Positions 1-9,930 of a stretch of DNA of 64,000 nt are shown here, piece after piece. The position numbers were made by a program, and so were the translations under genes. The notes below the pieces were generated by a model that searched no databases, was not told the DNA's origin, and saw nothing but the letters and a program-made list of their open reading frames with translations. Every line of letters starts with the position of its first letter. The first letter of the stretch is position 1. The stretch comes from Zonotrichia leucophrys gambelii (taxonomy: Eukaryota; Chordata; Aves; Passeriformes; Passerellidae): positions 146,651,917 through 146,715,916 of the forward strand of contig NC_088171.1 of NCBI RefSeq assembly GCF_028769735.1. The letters are read 5' to 3'.

Positions 1-448
1 AAGTGAAAGAGCCCTTTTACCTATTTATTAGAAGAAAGAATGTAATACCGTTTAATTTACACCTGCTTCTAGTAAATGAAAGCAGCTATCCTGGGAAGTT
101 ATTCTCTGTGTTTCTGGGGTGAAAACATGAGTTCTGGTTCCTGAGCTGCTTTACCTTGGCCACCACCATGGCACTGTGCTAAATGTCACTCATCATGAAA
201 TCACTCTCCCCTTCTCTTCATCAAAAGCCAATTTTGAGCTTCTCTAGGTAATGCAGGTGTTACATTGTGCATTGTGATCACCCTTAGGGAGGGCAGTATT
301 TGCCAACAGCTGTTGTAAGAAAGAAATAGAAATACTTTTCTTTATTTGAAAGAGGAAATTGAGTATTTCCAGTAAAGTAAGGGTAATGCAGACTTTGTAG
401 TGTGACTGTTAAATTGATAGCAGGATTCTAAAAATGGCATTTTAAACA
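1..448. other. unique AT-rich DNA, no gene seen
   Basis: No coding frame, RNA gene or recognisable repeat is visible. The stretch ends where a CR1 LINE fragment begins. Confidence 0.6.
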
Positions 449-539
449 GTTCTGTTCAACAGCTTCATCAGAGATGTGGACAGTGGGACTGATCTCACCC
501 TCAGCAAGTTTGCTGTTGACACCAAGCTGGAAGGGAAGA
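449..539 (+). mobile_element. CR1 LINE fragment, reverse transcriptase part (left piece of split copy)
   Basis: The + strand reads like the CR1 ORF2 reverse transcriptase around its catalytic box. The frame through 509-520 gives F-A-V-D followed by T-K-L, where CR1 normally has F-A-D-D, so the second position of the catalytic pair region is mutated (seen directly; the normal motif is family knowledge). The copy is cut at 539 by a minus-strand solo LTR and resumes at 961. It is a dead, 5'-truncated retrotransposon. Confidence 0.85.
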
Positions 540-960
540 TGTGGTATTTGCTGGGTCCTCAGGATGAAGGAGTAATTGAGAATCTGACTCCATATTCTTA
601 GAAGGCTAATTTATTATTTTATGACACTGTATTATATTAAGGAATGCCACACTAAAATGATATTAAAGAACACAGAAAGGATACTTACAGAAGGTTTAAC
701 AAGATACTAATTAAAAAGTTGTGACTGCTTCCAGAGTCCTGACGCAGCTGGCTGTGATTGGTCATTGAGTCAAAACAATTCACATGAAACCAATCAAACA
801 ATCACCTGTTGGATAAACAATCTCCAACCACATTCCAAAGCAGCAAAACACAGGAGAAGCAATCAGATAATTATTGTTTTCATTCCTCTCTGAGGGTTCT
901 CAGCTTCCCAGGAGAAGAAATCCTGGCGAAGGGATTTTTCCAGGAAATATGACAATGACA
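540..960 (-). mobile_element. solo LTR of an endogenous retrovirus, inserted into CR1
   Basis: On the minus strand the element starts TGTCATTG at 960 and ends ACCACA at 540, with the TG...CA ends of a retroviral LTR. It shares long similarity with the + strand LTRs at 2525-2899 and 4865-5239, including the start region, the block with the conserved ccaatcaca string, the AT-rich polyadenylation region and the phrase catggagtc or a close variant near the 3' end. It is flanked by GGAAGA (534-539) and GAAAGA (961-966), a 6-bp target duplication with one mismatch, as expected for class II (ERVK-like) integration. CR1 sequence continues on both sides. There is no gag, pol or env, so this is a solo LTR left by LTR-LTR recombination. 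The exact family name is not certain. Confidence 0.8.
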
Positions 961-1824
961 GAAAGAACCTGCACAAGCTTGGGAAGTGTGTCCATGTGAT
1001 CCTCATGAAGTCCAACAAGGATAAGAGTAATGTCCCATGCTTGGGTTGGGGAGACATCTCATGTCAAATACCAGCTGGAAAATGAAGGAATTGGGAGAAG
1101 CCTTGCTGAGAAACACCTGGGGCTGTGAGGGGGCAGAAGGCTGGCCATGAGCTGGCAATGTGCTCTTGCAGCCCAAAAATCAAATTGTGTCTTGGGCTGC
1201 ATCCAAGGAGGCTTGGCCAGCAGGTTGGGGAGGTGATTCTTCCTTGCTACTCCACTCTCATGGGGCCCCAGCTGGAGCACCGGATCTGGGGTCCTCACTA
1301 CAGCAGTTCCATGCTTTTCCTGTGTTGAGGACCCCAGATCCGGTGCTCCAGCTGGGGCCCCATGAGAGTGGAGTAGCAAGGAAGAATCACCTCCCCACAG
1401 AAATGATCAGAGAGCTGGAACACCTCTGCTGTGAAGAGAGACTGAGTGAACTGGGGTCGTTCAGCCTGGAGAAGAGAAGGTTCAAGGTAGAACTCATTGC
1501 AGTCTTTTGGTACTTGAAAAGGGGTTGTAAGAAAGATGGGAATCCCTTATCATTGGGGCCTGTTGTGATAGGGCAGGGGGTAAGAGTTCTGAACTAAAAA
1601 AGAGTAGACTGAATAAATATGAGGAAGATATTTTTTACAATGACCATGGTGAGACACTGGCACAGATTGCCTAGAGATGTCCCCCATCCCTGGAAACATT
1701 CAAGGTCAAGCTAGACAGGTCTCTGAAAACCTGATCTAGTTGCAGATGTCCCTGCTCATTGCAGTGGGGCTTGACTAGATGAACCTTAATGTTCTGTTCC
1801 AACCCAAATTGCACTGTGATTCCA
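961..1824 (+). mobile_element. CR1 LINE fragment, ORF2 C-terminus and 3' end (right piece)
   Basis: This continues the CR1 copy that starts at 449. It covers the region after the reverse transcriptase box. The stretch near 1400-1500 translates in one frame to E-M-I-R-E-L-E-H-L and then F-S-L-E-K-R-R, which match the CR1 ORF2 C-terminal region. The 3' end near 1790-1824 has the typical tail text (gttccaaccc ... gattcc). Frameshifts and stops break the reading frame. Between 1226 and 1397 the normal order is replaced by a perfect inverted repeat (separate entry). The 145-residue open frame at 1160-1597 is decayed CR1 and is not annotated as a gene. Confidence 0.88.
1226..1397. repeat. perfect 72-bp inverted repeat with 28-bp loop inside CR1
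   Basis: The arm at 1226-1297 is the exact reverse complement of the arm at 1326-1397, with a 28-bp spacer at 1298-1325. The left arm is in the normal CR1 orientation. The right arm and most of the spacer (from about 1299) read as the inverted complement of CR1, and normal CR1 resumes at about 1398 (aaatgatcagag). The forward CR1 segment expected between the two is missing. This is the pattern of a replication template switch: synthesis jumped to the other strand, copied back, then returned. The DNA could form a cruciform, and any transcript could form a long hairpin. Confidence 0.9.
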
Positions 1825-2524
1825 ACCACATAATTAAACCCTCAGCTGACATTAGTCAGCACAACTACATTCCCTCTGGAACAGACTCTGGGTAAGAATT
1901 TGATGCTTATAAGATTTTTTTTTATTCCATTTAATTAGACTTCTCTTTTCATCTTTCAACTTCTTTTTTCTTCCCACTTACATATGCTATATGTAAAGAA
2001 AAACCCAACCTTCATATATTCTAGCCATATTTCCAGTGTTTAGCTGGTTTTAAAGTTAAGCAAAACATGCTCAGCCAGTTGCCAGACTCTACTCCCCTCC
2101 TCTCTGCCAAAGTAATGACTTTCTATTTCAGCAACTCACTCCTGATTGCAAAACCAGACTGATTGCTCTCTACTACATGAGTGCACGTATTCCTGATCAG
2201 AAAGCAGCAATCATTGAATATATCATGTGCACAGGCACCAGGGAGGGAATTGTTCTTCATTCTGCCCAGTGAAGCATGTGGAAACACCTGCTTCCTATCC
2301 TGAAAATGTTTTCAGCTACTGCTAATGAAGCTAGTGCTGAAACAGCACCGTGGAGCCAAGTTATCCTGCTTGGACACCTGTTGGAAAAGAAAGATGCCCA
2401 GGCAACTCCAGAGCTCAGCTGGCCCCAGGGATGCCACAATTCTCTCTGCTTGTGGGGAAATTCTCTTATCAGGGAAAAAGTCTGCTGTTTGAGAAAAAGG
2501 AAAGCAGAAAGGGAAGTATTCCAG
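1825..2524. other. unique DNA, no gene seen
   Basis: Mixed-composition DNA between the CR1 3' end and the next LTR. The overlapping short open frames at 2257-2545 on both strands have no recognisable protein features and are treated as chance. Confidence 0.55.
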
Positions 2525-2899
2525 TGTCACTGTGATATTTTATGAAAAATCCCTTTGCCAGGATTTCTTCTCCTGGGAAGCTGGGAAGCTTCATCTTCTC
2601 CATGTTTTGCTCCTCTGGAATGTGATTTGGAGAATTGTTTACCCAGCATGTGAATTGTTTTTAATTAATGGACAATCACAGCCAGCTATGTCAGACAGGG
2701 TCTCTGACTCTGTCACAGGTTTTTATTATCATTCTTTTCCAGCCTTCTGATGTCTCCTTTCTCTTTCCTTAATGTAGTTTTAGTATATAATTTTCTTTTA
2801 ATATCCTATATATAATAAAATAATAAATCAGCCTTCTGAAACATGGAGTCAAGGTTCTCATCTCTTCCCTTGTCCTGGGAGCCCTCAAACATCACCATA
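2525..2899 (+). mobile_element. solo LTR of an endogenous retrovirus (same family as 540-960)
   Basis: It starts TGTCACTGTGATATTTT and ends ACCATA, where the usual terminal CA has become TA. Flanks are TTCCAG (2519-2524) and TTCTAG (2900-2905), a 6-bp target duplication with one mismatch. That match supports the unusual right end. The 3' half has ATAATAAAATAATAAAT (polyadenylation region) followed by the conserved catggagtc. It is closely similar to the inverted LTR at 540-960 and shares the same layout as the LTR at 4865-5239. No internal retroviral sequence is present. Confidence 0.8.
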
Positions 2900-2905
2900 T
2901 TCTAG

Positions 2906-4737
2906 TTTATAAAAACTTCCAGTTATGGAAAACAAGTATCCTTTGCTAGGCAAGGTTCAGAGAAAATACAAAAAATGAATCTGAGAACTGGTGCATTTGA
3001 AAGAAATCATGTGAAATCCATTATTTCTGGGTGGAAGAAACCTGAGCTGCAGTCACAAAAGGGATTCAGAAATCTTTCTTAATGCTGGCTTTTGCATCTT
3101 GTGTTTTATTACACATTAATGAATATGTTCATTATCTAGCTCAAATGAACACATCTATGTAATCACGTGAGCTCTGCTCCCTACACAGACTGAATGAGAA
3201 ATGCATTGCGTTTAGAGTGTGTAAGAAAAACTCACACTGAACATCTACTATTAAAGTGATATGAGGTCATTACCACTGCCACTTAATGTATTTCCTCAAG
3301 AATGGATGAAAAAGAAAGATTTGTGATATTTAGCCTTGCAGAGTTTTACTAGCTCTAGCATTGACATGGAAACTAGGCAACAAATCTAACTGAATTTGTG
3401 GTCTCTGCATTTGAGTGAAAAACAAAAGAAAAAAATTCAATGTATTTAAAACTGCAAGTCAACTTTTTTTTTTGTTAAAAATTTGAACTCATTTGCAGTG
3501 GATTGAAAGTTATATCATTAAACAAATCAATTTATTTGTCCTTTGTTTTTATTAAAACTTTATTATTATTTTTATTATTTTTTATTTTATTATTTTTGTT
3601 TGTAGTCAAATATTTCTCATTAGTTCAAAGTTAAGGTACTACTAAATTTGCAACTTTCTATTGAATCAGTTAAATTGCTTTTATTAAAAAAACCCTCAAG
3701 TCTAGTTAATCTCAGGACTTCATATTTTTTGCATGAAATCATGTACAAGCAGAGCAAATCAGTTCAATACTTTCTCCAGCTAGAGAACACACTCTGCCTT
3801 AAAAAGTGATCTCTGGGCTTTCACACATAAAGTCCTTTATTTTTATACTAAAATAGTTACTTCTGCTCTGAGACTGAACAATGATAATTTGGGATTCCAG
3901 GATTCAAACAGCACAGGCAGGTGCTAATGTTGCTTGGGGCCACTAAATATGGGGCTACTAAATATGGGCACCAGTATACAAAGACATAAACCAGTTGTTT
4001 AGAAATATGATTTGCACAACTGGGTATACTTAGAATTTTCTGATAAAAAAATAGTGTTGTAAGACAATAGCTGTCACAACCACTGCAAGAAACTCAAAGC
4101 AAAGAAAAGGTATCAGGAAACATTTTCTTTGTGTCCGAATTAAATTAACTAGAAAGTCTTCTACTAGAAGCAATATATATATATATTGCCAAAGACAATA
4201 CTGTGTCAGAATTAATCATAGCATGATTGTGATTATTTTAATATTTTGATAATTTCTTACCACGTGGTCTTTTCTTGACTATTTCTCAAATCTTCCCTGG
4301 AGACCTCACAGCATGAACAGGCCAAAATGGAAGTATCTTCCACTCATTTTACAAATTGCACTGTGACATGAAACTGAATCTCATGTGTTATTCAGTATGA
4401 GGCAATAAATAAGGTTCAAAGAATGCTGAATCCATGCCTTAGTTGCAGGTTCAAATGACGCAATTTCAAAGAAAAGTGCCAAATTAAATTTCAATGGCAT
4501 GTGACTTTGACTTAGCTATGCAGATTGCATAGCTAATCTTGATGGAGTAAAGCAAACAAAGGCAACAAAGGGAACAAAACCCCCTAAAACCTACCCCCTC
4601 TTAATGAGAGAACTCACAGGTAGTAAATAAGAAACAAAGCTGTAATAGAGGGAATTTCACCACTTCTTATGAAGAGGCATTACTTCTTATGAAGAGGTGA
4701 TGAGAAAAGTTTAAATAAAGCCATCAAAATGACCTGT
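2906..4737. other. AT-rich unique DNA with small local duplications
   Basis: No gene is visible. An A/T-only run lies at about 3548-3600. A short tandem copy of about 15 bp (actaaatatggg) occurs at 3942-3967. A 20-bp unit (core cttcttatgaagagg) is duplicated at 4661-4697. A perfect palindrome at 4170-4189 has its own entry. Confidence 0.55.
4170..4189. repeat. 20-bp perfect palindrome, AT-alternating core
   Basis: The sequence GCAATATATATATATATTGC equals its own reverse complement. It is a short (AT)n run with matching GCA/TGC ends, and most likely a chance feature of the microsatellite. Confidence 0.8.
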
Positions 4738-4848
4738 GGATTTAGCACTTGGAGATATGGTTTAGTGGTGAACATGCTGATGCTGAGTAAACAGCCGGAG
4801 TCAATTATCTTAGAGGTGTGTTCCAACCTAAATAATTCTATGATTCTG
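4738..4848 (+). mobile_element. CR1 LINE 3' end fragment
   Basis: About 110 bp match the 3' end of a CR1 subfamily on the + strand: atggtttagtggtg, then atcttagaggt, ttccaacct and the terminal ttctatgattctg. This subfamily also appears at 31531 and 52529 in reverse. The copy is strongly 5'-truncated, as is usual for CR1. Confidence 0.8.
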
Positions 4849-4864
4849 AATACATTTAGTCCGT

Positions 4865-5239
4865 TGTCGCAGACATCTTTTTATGAAAAATCCTTCCTTA
4901 GGATTTTTCCTCCTGAGAACCTGAGAGGCCTCAGGGACAAAATGTAAACAGTGGTTATCTGCTGCTGTGGAATGCAACAGGTGGCTCTGTGATTGGTCTC
5001 ATAGAGTTGTTTGTAATTAATGGACAATCACATCCCAGCTGGCTTGGGCTCTCAAACCTTTGTTATGATTCCTTTCTATTCGTAGCTTAGCTAGCCTTCT
5101 AATGAAACCTTTTCTTCTATTCTCTTAGTATAGTTTTAATGTAATATATATCATAAAATAATAAATCAAGCCTTCTGAAACATGGAGTCAACATTCTCGT
5201 CTCTTCCCTCATCCTAAGACCCCTGTGAACACCGTCACA
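4865..5239 (+). mobile_element. solo LTR of an endogenous retrovirus (related family)
   Basis: It starts TGTCGCAGACATC and ends CCGTCACA. It is flanked by GTCCGT (4859-4864) and GTCTGT (5240-5245), a 6-bp target duplication with one mismatch. Its structure parallels the LTR at 2525-2899: the same tttatgaaaaatcc block near the start, a gccaatcac-like block (here ggacaatcac), a TCATAAAATAATAAATCAAG polyadenylation region and catggagtc near the end. It differs enough to be another subfamily. The insertion lies 10-16 bp beyond a CR1 3' end. No internal retroviral genes are present. Confidence 0.82.
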
Positions 5240-5245
5240 GTCTGT

Positions 5246-6267
5246 ATTTTAGGGCTTAGTTCCAAGCCATGAAATCTATTGAGGAATAATCTCAGAAGAA
5301 ATGTGATAGAAATTTTATTGCTTAAAATATTTTTAAATAAGACTGGACAGATGTGGAGGAAAACACATTGTGAAAAGTAAAGTTTCCTTTTGAGAGAGAT
5401 ACACCAGCTGATCATCAAGGTCTCTGTCCCATCTCTGGCTTCTGTTGTTATAATTACAGCTTTCCTTCCTTGAGTTGTGAAGATCCAGGCTCAGCACAGC
5501 TACTGAGCAGGTCCTTGTTAGCAGCTGCTGGCAGTCAGCACTCATTGATGCTCAGGTTCTCAGAAATGCTGAGTCTGGTATTGACTGGCCACTTCTGGGA
5601 CCTTAAGCTTTAGTGTCAGCCAGGTCAATTGCCAAAATGAGTCTAGTTCCACCAAGCCTTTTATTAAAATGGAATCCCCAAGCTATTTCTCTTTTTTCAA
5701 ACTGTGAAATGCTGTGGAGGCATTGGAAACTGAAGACTGGAGAATCCCAGAAGACAAGGGTTTAATATGTATGGCTCAAACATCAATCCTTGGCTGGCTG
5801 GATTGTTGGTAATAACACAAGAATCCTTGGTAGTTACCAAAGATTGTTGGTAGTAACACTGTGGGAAAGAACAAGATATGGCTGGAGAAGGGGTCATACA
5901 GAAGTAGGGCCCTTTTGCAGGACAAACATGGTTTTTGAAGTTCCTGGAGACAAGCACAACACAGTCCAGTGCAAGCACAGGTAGTGGGTATGGAATGTAC
6001 GGAGGGAAAAAGACCACCCAAGGTCCTGATGCCTCCAATCATTTCCAGAAAGTCTGAAAGAACAGACTGTGCATAAATAATTGGTATAGAAAATGAGAAA
6101 CCTCTCTTCAATGTAGGGAAAGTCTCTCTATAAATATGTGATTCCATCAAGCCCAGCTGTGTGACTCAGGATCCTGGACATTCTATCACCTGGACTGAAG
6201 CTGAAACCAGGACTTGTGATCTTTTTTTCTTGTTCTCTCTTTTATTTTTTTTTAATTTTTATTTTTA
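5246..6267. other. unique DNA, no gene seen
   Basis: Overlapping open frames of 113 and 124 residues lie on the minus strand at 5697-6150 in two different frames. Neither shows a recognisable domain, and each is a plausible chance frame. A near-repeat, attgttggtaataacac / attgttggtagtaacac, occurs at 5802 and 5842 (40-bp spacing). Confidence 0.5.
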
Positions 6268-7684
6268 CCTTCCTTCCTTCCTTCCTTCCTTCCTTCCTTC
6301 CTTCCTTCCTTCCTTCCTTCCTTCCTTCCTTCCTTCCTTCCTTCCTTCCTTCCTTCCTTCCTTCCTTCCTTCCTTCCTTCCTTCCTTCCTTCCTCCTCCT
6401 TCCTTCCTTCCTTCCTTCCTTCCTTCCTTCCTTCCTTCCTTCCTTCCTTCCTTCCTTCCTTCCTTCCTTCCTTCCTTCCTTCCTCCACTTCCTTCCGCCC
6501 CTTCCTTCCCCCCTTCCTTCCGCCACTTCCTTCCGCCACTTCCTTCCTTCCTTCCGCCACTTCCTTCCGCCACTTCCTTCCGCCACTTCCTTCCGCCACT
6601 TCCTTCCGCCACTTCCTTCCGCCACTTCCTTCCTTCCTTCCGCCACTTCTCTTCCGCCACTTTCCTTCCCCACTTTTCCTTCCTTCCGCCACTTCCTTCC
6701 TTCCTTCCTTCCTTCCTTCCTTCCTTCCTTCCTTCCTTCCTTCCTTCCTTCCTTCCTTCCTTCCTTCCTTCCTTCGTTCCTTCCTTCCTTCCTTCCTTCC
6801 TTCCTTCCTTCCTTCCTTCCTTCCTTCCTTCCTTCCTTCCTTCCTTCCTTCCTTCCGCCACTTCCTTCCGCCACTTCCTTCCTTCCCGCCACTTCCTTCC
6901 TTCCGCCACTTCCTTCCTTCCGCCACTTCCTTCCTTCCTTCCTTCCGCCACTTCCTTCCTTCCTTCCTTCCTTCCTTCCTTCCTTCCTTCCTTCCTTCCT
7001 TCCTTCCGCCACTTCCTTCCTTCCGCCACTTCCTTCCTTCCTTCCTTCCTTCCTTCCTTCCTTCCTTCCTTCCTTCCTTCCTTCCTTCCTTCCTTCCTTC
7101 CTTCCTTCCTTCCTTCCTTCCTTCCTTCCTTCCTTCCTTCCTTCCTTCCTTCCTTCCTTCCTTCCTTCCTTCCTTCCTTCCTTCCTTCCTTCCTTCCTTC
7201 CTTCCTTCCTTCCTTCCTTCCTTCCTTCCTTCCTTCCGCCACTTCCTTCCTTCCGCCACTTCCTTCCGCCACTTCCTTCCTTCCTTCCTTCCTTCCGCCA
7301 CTTCCTTCCGCCACTTCCTTCCGCCACTTCCTTCCGCCACTTCCTTCCGCCACTTCCTTCCGCCACTTCCTTCCGCCACTTCCTTCCTTCCGCCACTTCC
7401 TTCCTTCCTTCCGCCACTTCCTTCCTTCCTTCCGCCACTTCCTTCCGCCACTTCCTTCCGCCACTTCCTTCCGCCACTTCCTTCCGCCACTTCCTTCCTT
7501 CCGCCACTTCCTTCCTTCCTTCCGCCACTTCCTTCCTTCCGCCACTTCCTTCCTTCCTTCCGCCACTTCCTTCCGCCACTTCCTTCCGCCACTTCCTTCC
7601 GCCACTTCCTTCCTTCCTTCCGCCACTTCCTTCCTTCCGCCACTTCCTTCCGCCACTTCCTTCCGCCACTTCCTTCCTTCCTTT
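6268..7684. repeat. 1.4-kb TTCC array with interspersed GCCAC pentamers
   Basis: The + strand is almost entirely TTCC tetramers. In the later parts they are interrupted many times by GCCAC, giving the 13-bp unit TTCCGCCACTTCC, sometimes in direct tandem (for example around 7318-7382 and 7435-7495). Pure TTCC runs include about 6268-6390, 6693-6853 (one G at 6776) and 7030-7237. One strand is pyrimidine-only except where G or A comes in with GCCAC. No stop codon can arise from these units, which explains the open frames of about 460-540 residues in at least five reading frames; they are not genes. Pure R-Y mirror repeats can form triplex (H-)DNA, and GGAA on the other strand is the ETS-factor core. 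Confidence 0.98.
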
Positions 7685-9330
7685 TCATTCTTTCATTATT
7701 TTTTCATCATTTTTCACCTCTATCCATAATCCACTGCCATGTGCTTATATAAATTTTACCAATTTCCATGTCACGAGTGTAATTTACCAATACAATTTGG
7801 CAAGTCATTGTAAAACCTCTGACTGTTTTTGCTTCTTTTGAGTACAAGGAATCTATGAATCTTGGGTGCTCCCTTCTCCTTAAAGGTGGGACATTGCAAT
7901 GATGAAGCAGAAATGAGTTCAAGTCACTGACAGTTTTTACAGATACTGGGTTCTTTGCCCTTGACATTTCAGAAAAAAAGATTGGTGAGAAGGTGCTCAC
8001 AGGAAAAAAAATGAGGCTGAAAATCTGAATCTCTCAAGAGGAAGAAGGAAGAAAGTTAGTGCTGGATTGATTTAAACTTGGAATACTGAATAAGAAAAGT
8101 GAAAAAAAGAGAACACCTCTGGGACTGACTTTAGGCAGCTAAGTCAGAAAATACTGACAGTGGAGTCAATTTACATCATCTTTAATTGGCTGCTGAGAAT
8201 CTGTGGTGCAAGGTGAGTTTCATTGTCCTGAAAAGATTTGAAATGCAGATATTACTTGGAATTAATGATTGTTTTATGATATCTCTCATTACAGAGATCT
8301 TAAAGCATGCTCCTTAATTGTTTGCTTTAAGTTGCTTTTTTTTAATACAGACAGAAACTTCTAATAAGAAATACTTCTTTGTGCTTTCACAGTGCATATT
8401 TGGACTGTAATGCACACCTTAAAGTACTGCAAGGCATCAGGGTTTGATAATACAGTGCCAGAACTGCTACAGACAAGTAGGAATTTTGTTTTAATGTGGC
8501 TATTGGCCCTAACCAAACACATGGAACACCAACATAGACCATCCTTCCCAATGAATAGGGAAGGCCAGGGATGCTACATCATCTCAAAATGGTTGTCATG
8601 TACATCAATCTTTGATAAATACTGCTTTGACTTTAACAGTTTATTTTTACAATATTATAATGCTTAATGTGCATTTATCATCACTACAAGAGAGCTGAAA
8701 GGAGAGCTAAGGCTGAGTGTGTAATACAGCCAGGTTCCTGTTATGATTCTCCTGAATATGTGCCACTCACTGGAGCCCCTCCGACCACTGGAGGCCCAGA
8801 ACAATTTAGAAAGAGCATTGGAAGTAGGTGAAAACTGTCATTATTTTCCCAAACACACACGCACATACGTTCCTGCAGTTGGCAGCAGTGCCACTGCCGG
8901 ATGGTGGATGGAACTGGGAGATGACCCCTGATGGCTGTTACAGGGTAATTAGAGTGCTTGTAATTATAACAGTAAAATTAACGTTTTTGTAAAGCAGTAA
9001 CATTTTGATTATGAACATGCTAAGTATTTTATTTATGTATCATTATCCCTGACCTGTAACTATCATGCTGTAGGAGGATTGCAGATACTTTTCATTTGAA
9101 AAATTGGGTACTCGTTGCCATACAATTGAGTCATGTCTCTTAGAATACTGACTTTTTTGTTGGAGAGGAATGTTTTGTATTGTTTCTATATAAAGGGTGT
9201 GTATTTAACTCTTGAGAATCAGTAAAGTATTTTCTGACATTGGATAAGCTTTTCAGCCAGTAAAAATTCATATTTAGGTGTTTCACTTACATCAATTGAA
9301 CTTGAGTTACTACAGTATGGAGGGAAAGTT
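7685..9330. other. unique DNA, possible conserved block near 8.7-9.06 kb
   Basis: No gene is supported. Around 8690-9060 the sequence is non-repetitive, with a moderately GC-rich part followed by an AT-rich part containing TAATTA-type motifs (gggtaattag, cttgtaattat). It could be a conserved non-coding element or an old exon; the sequence alone does not decide. Confidence 0.5.
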
Positions 9331-9635
9331 CATAGAATTATCAGTCATATCTTGAGTTGGAAGGGATCCATAAGGGTTATTTGGTACAACTCTCTGCTCC
9401 TTACAAGGCTACCTATAAATCCCCCATATGACAAAAAGTGTTGTCCAGGCACTCCTTGAACTCTTACAGGCTTGGTGTCATGACCAGTTCCTTGGGGATC
9501 CAGTGGCTGATCACTGCCTCAGTGAAGAAACCTTTCCCAATGTCCATCTGAGCTTCCCCTGATGCAGCTTCATCCCATTTCCTCATATCTTATCTCTCGC
9601 TACCAGAGAGAGGAGATCAGCACTCCCCATCCCAC
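9331..9635 (-). mobile_element. CR1 LINE 3' fragment
   Basis: In minus orientation this begins with catagaatta and continues through text typical of reversed CR1: gttggaaggga, a decayed tccttggggatccagtgg segment, cagtgaagaaacctttcccaa and accagagagaggagatcag. It is diverged, so it is an old copy. Its 5' side (right end) abuts a pyrimidine-rich region. Confidence 0.75.
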
Positions 9636-9663
9636 ACTCTGAAATAAGCTTATGTAGTGAGGT

Positions 9664-9930
9664 ACTCTCTTATTATCTCTTATTTTTTCTATGTTCTTTC
9701 CCTACTCTGTTAACTTCTCTTAGAGTTCTCTTCTCATTCTGTTGTCTCTTGCTACTTTCATTCTCTTTCTCTTTTTTTAGTTTTTTATTCTTCTATACTT
9801 TATTTACTCTTAGAATCTCATTCTTTCTGCTTCTGTTCTTTCACATTTCTTTCTTTCTCTTCACTTCTCATTACTTCTTTTCTCTATAATTCCATTATCT
9901 CTTCTCTTCTCTGTCCTTTTTTTCTCTTTC
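9664..9930. repeat. degenerate pyrimidine-rich tract
   Basis: A long CT-rich stretch on the + strand (many tctct, ttctt and cattct words) leads directly into the pure TCTCC array. It looks like an older, decayed part of the same kind of simple repeat. Confidence 0.65.

Noticed and set aside
1160..1597. 145-residue open frame
   Set aside because: It is decayed CR1 ORF2 read partly out of frame across the inverted repeat.
4440..4465. ggttcaaatg resembling a tRNA T-arm
   Set aside because: No matching acceptor stem or anticodon arm could be found around it.
5697..6150. Two overlapping minus-strand frames of 113 and 124 residues
   Set aside because: Different frames over the same DNA, no domain, no promoter or splice context; chance frames.
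6490..7680. Regular spacing of GCCAC units resembling a CRISPR-like repeat-spacer pattern
   Set aside because: The 'spacers' are the same TTCC repeat in varying copy number, and the DNA is vertebrate.
6161..7841. Open frames of 460-540 residues in at least five reading frames
   Set aside because: TTCC and GCCAC units cannot make stop codons in these frames; the translated products are only L-P-S-F or E-G-R-K repeats. This is a microsatellite, not a gene.
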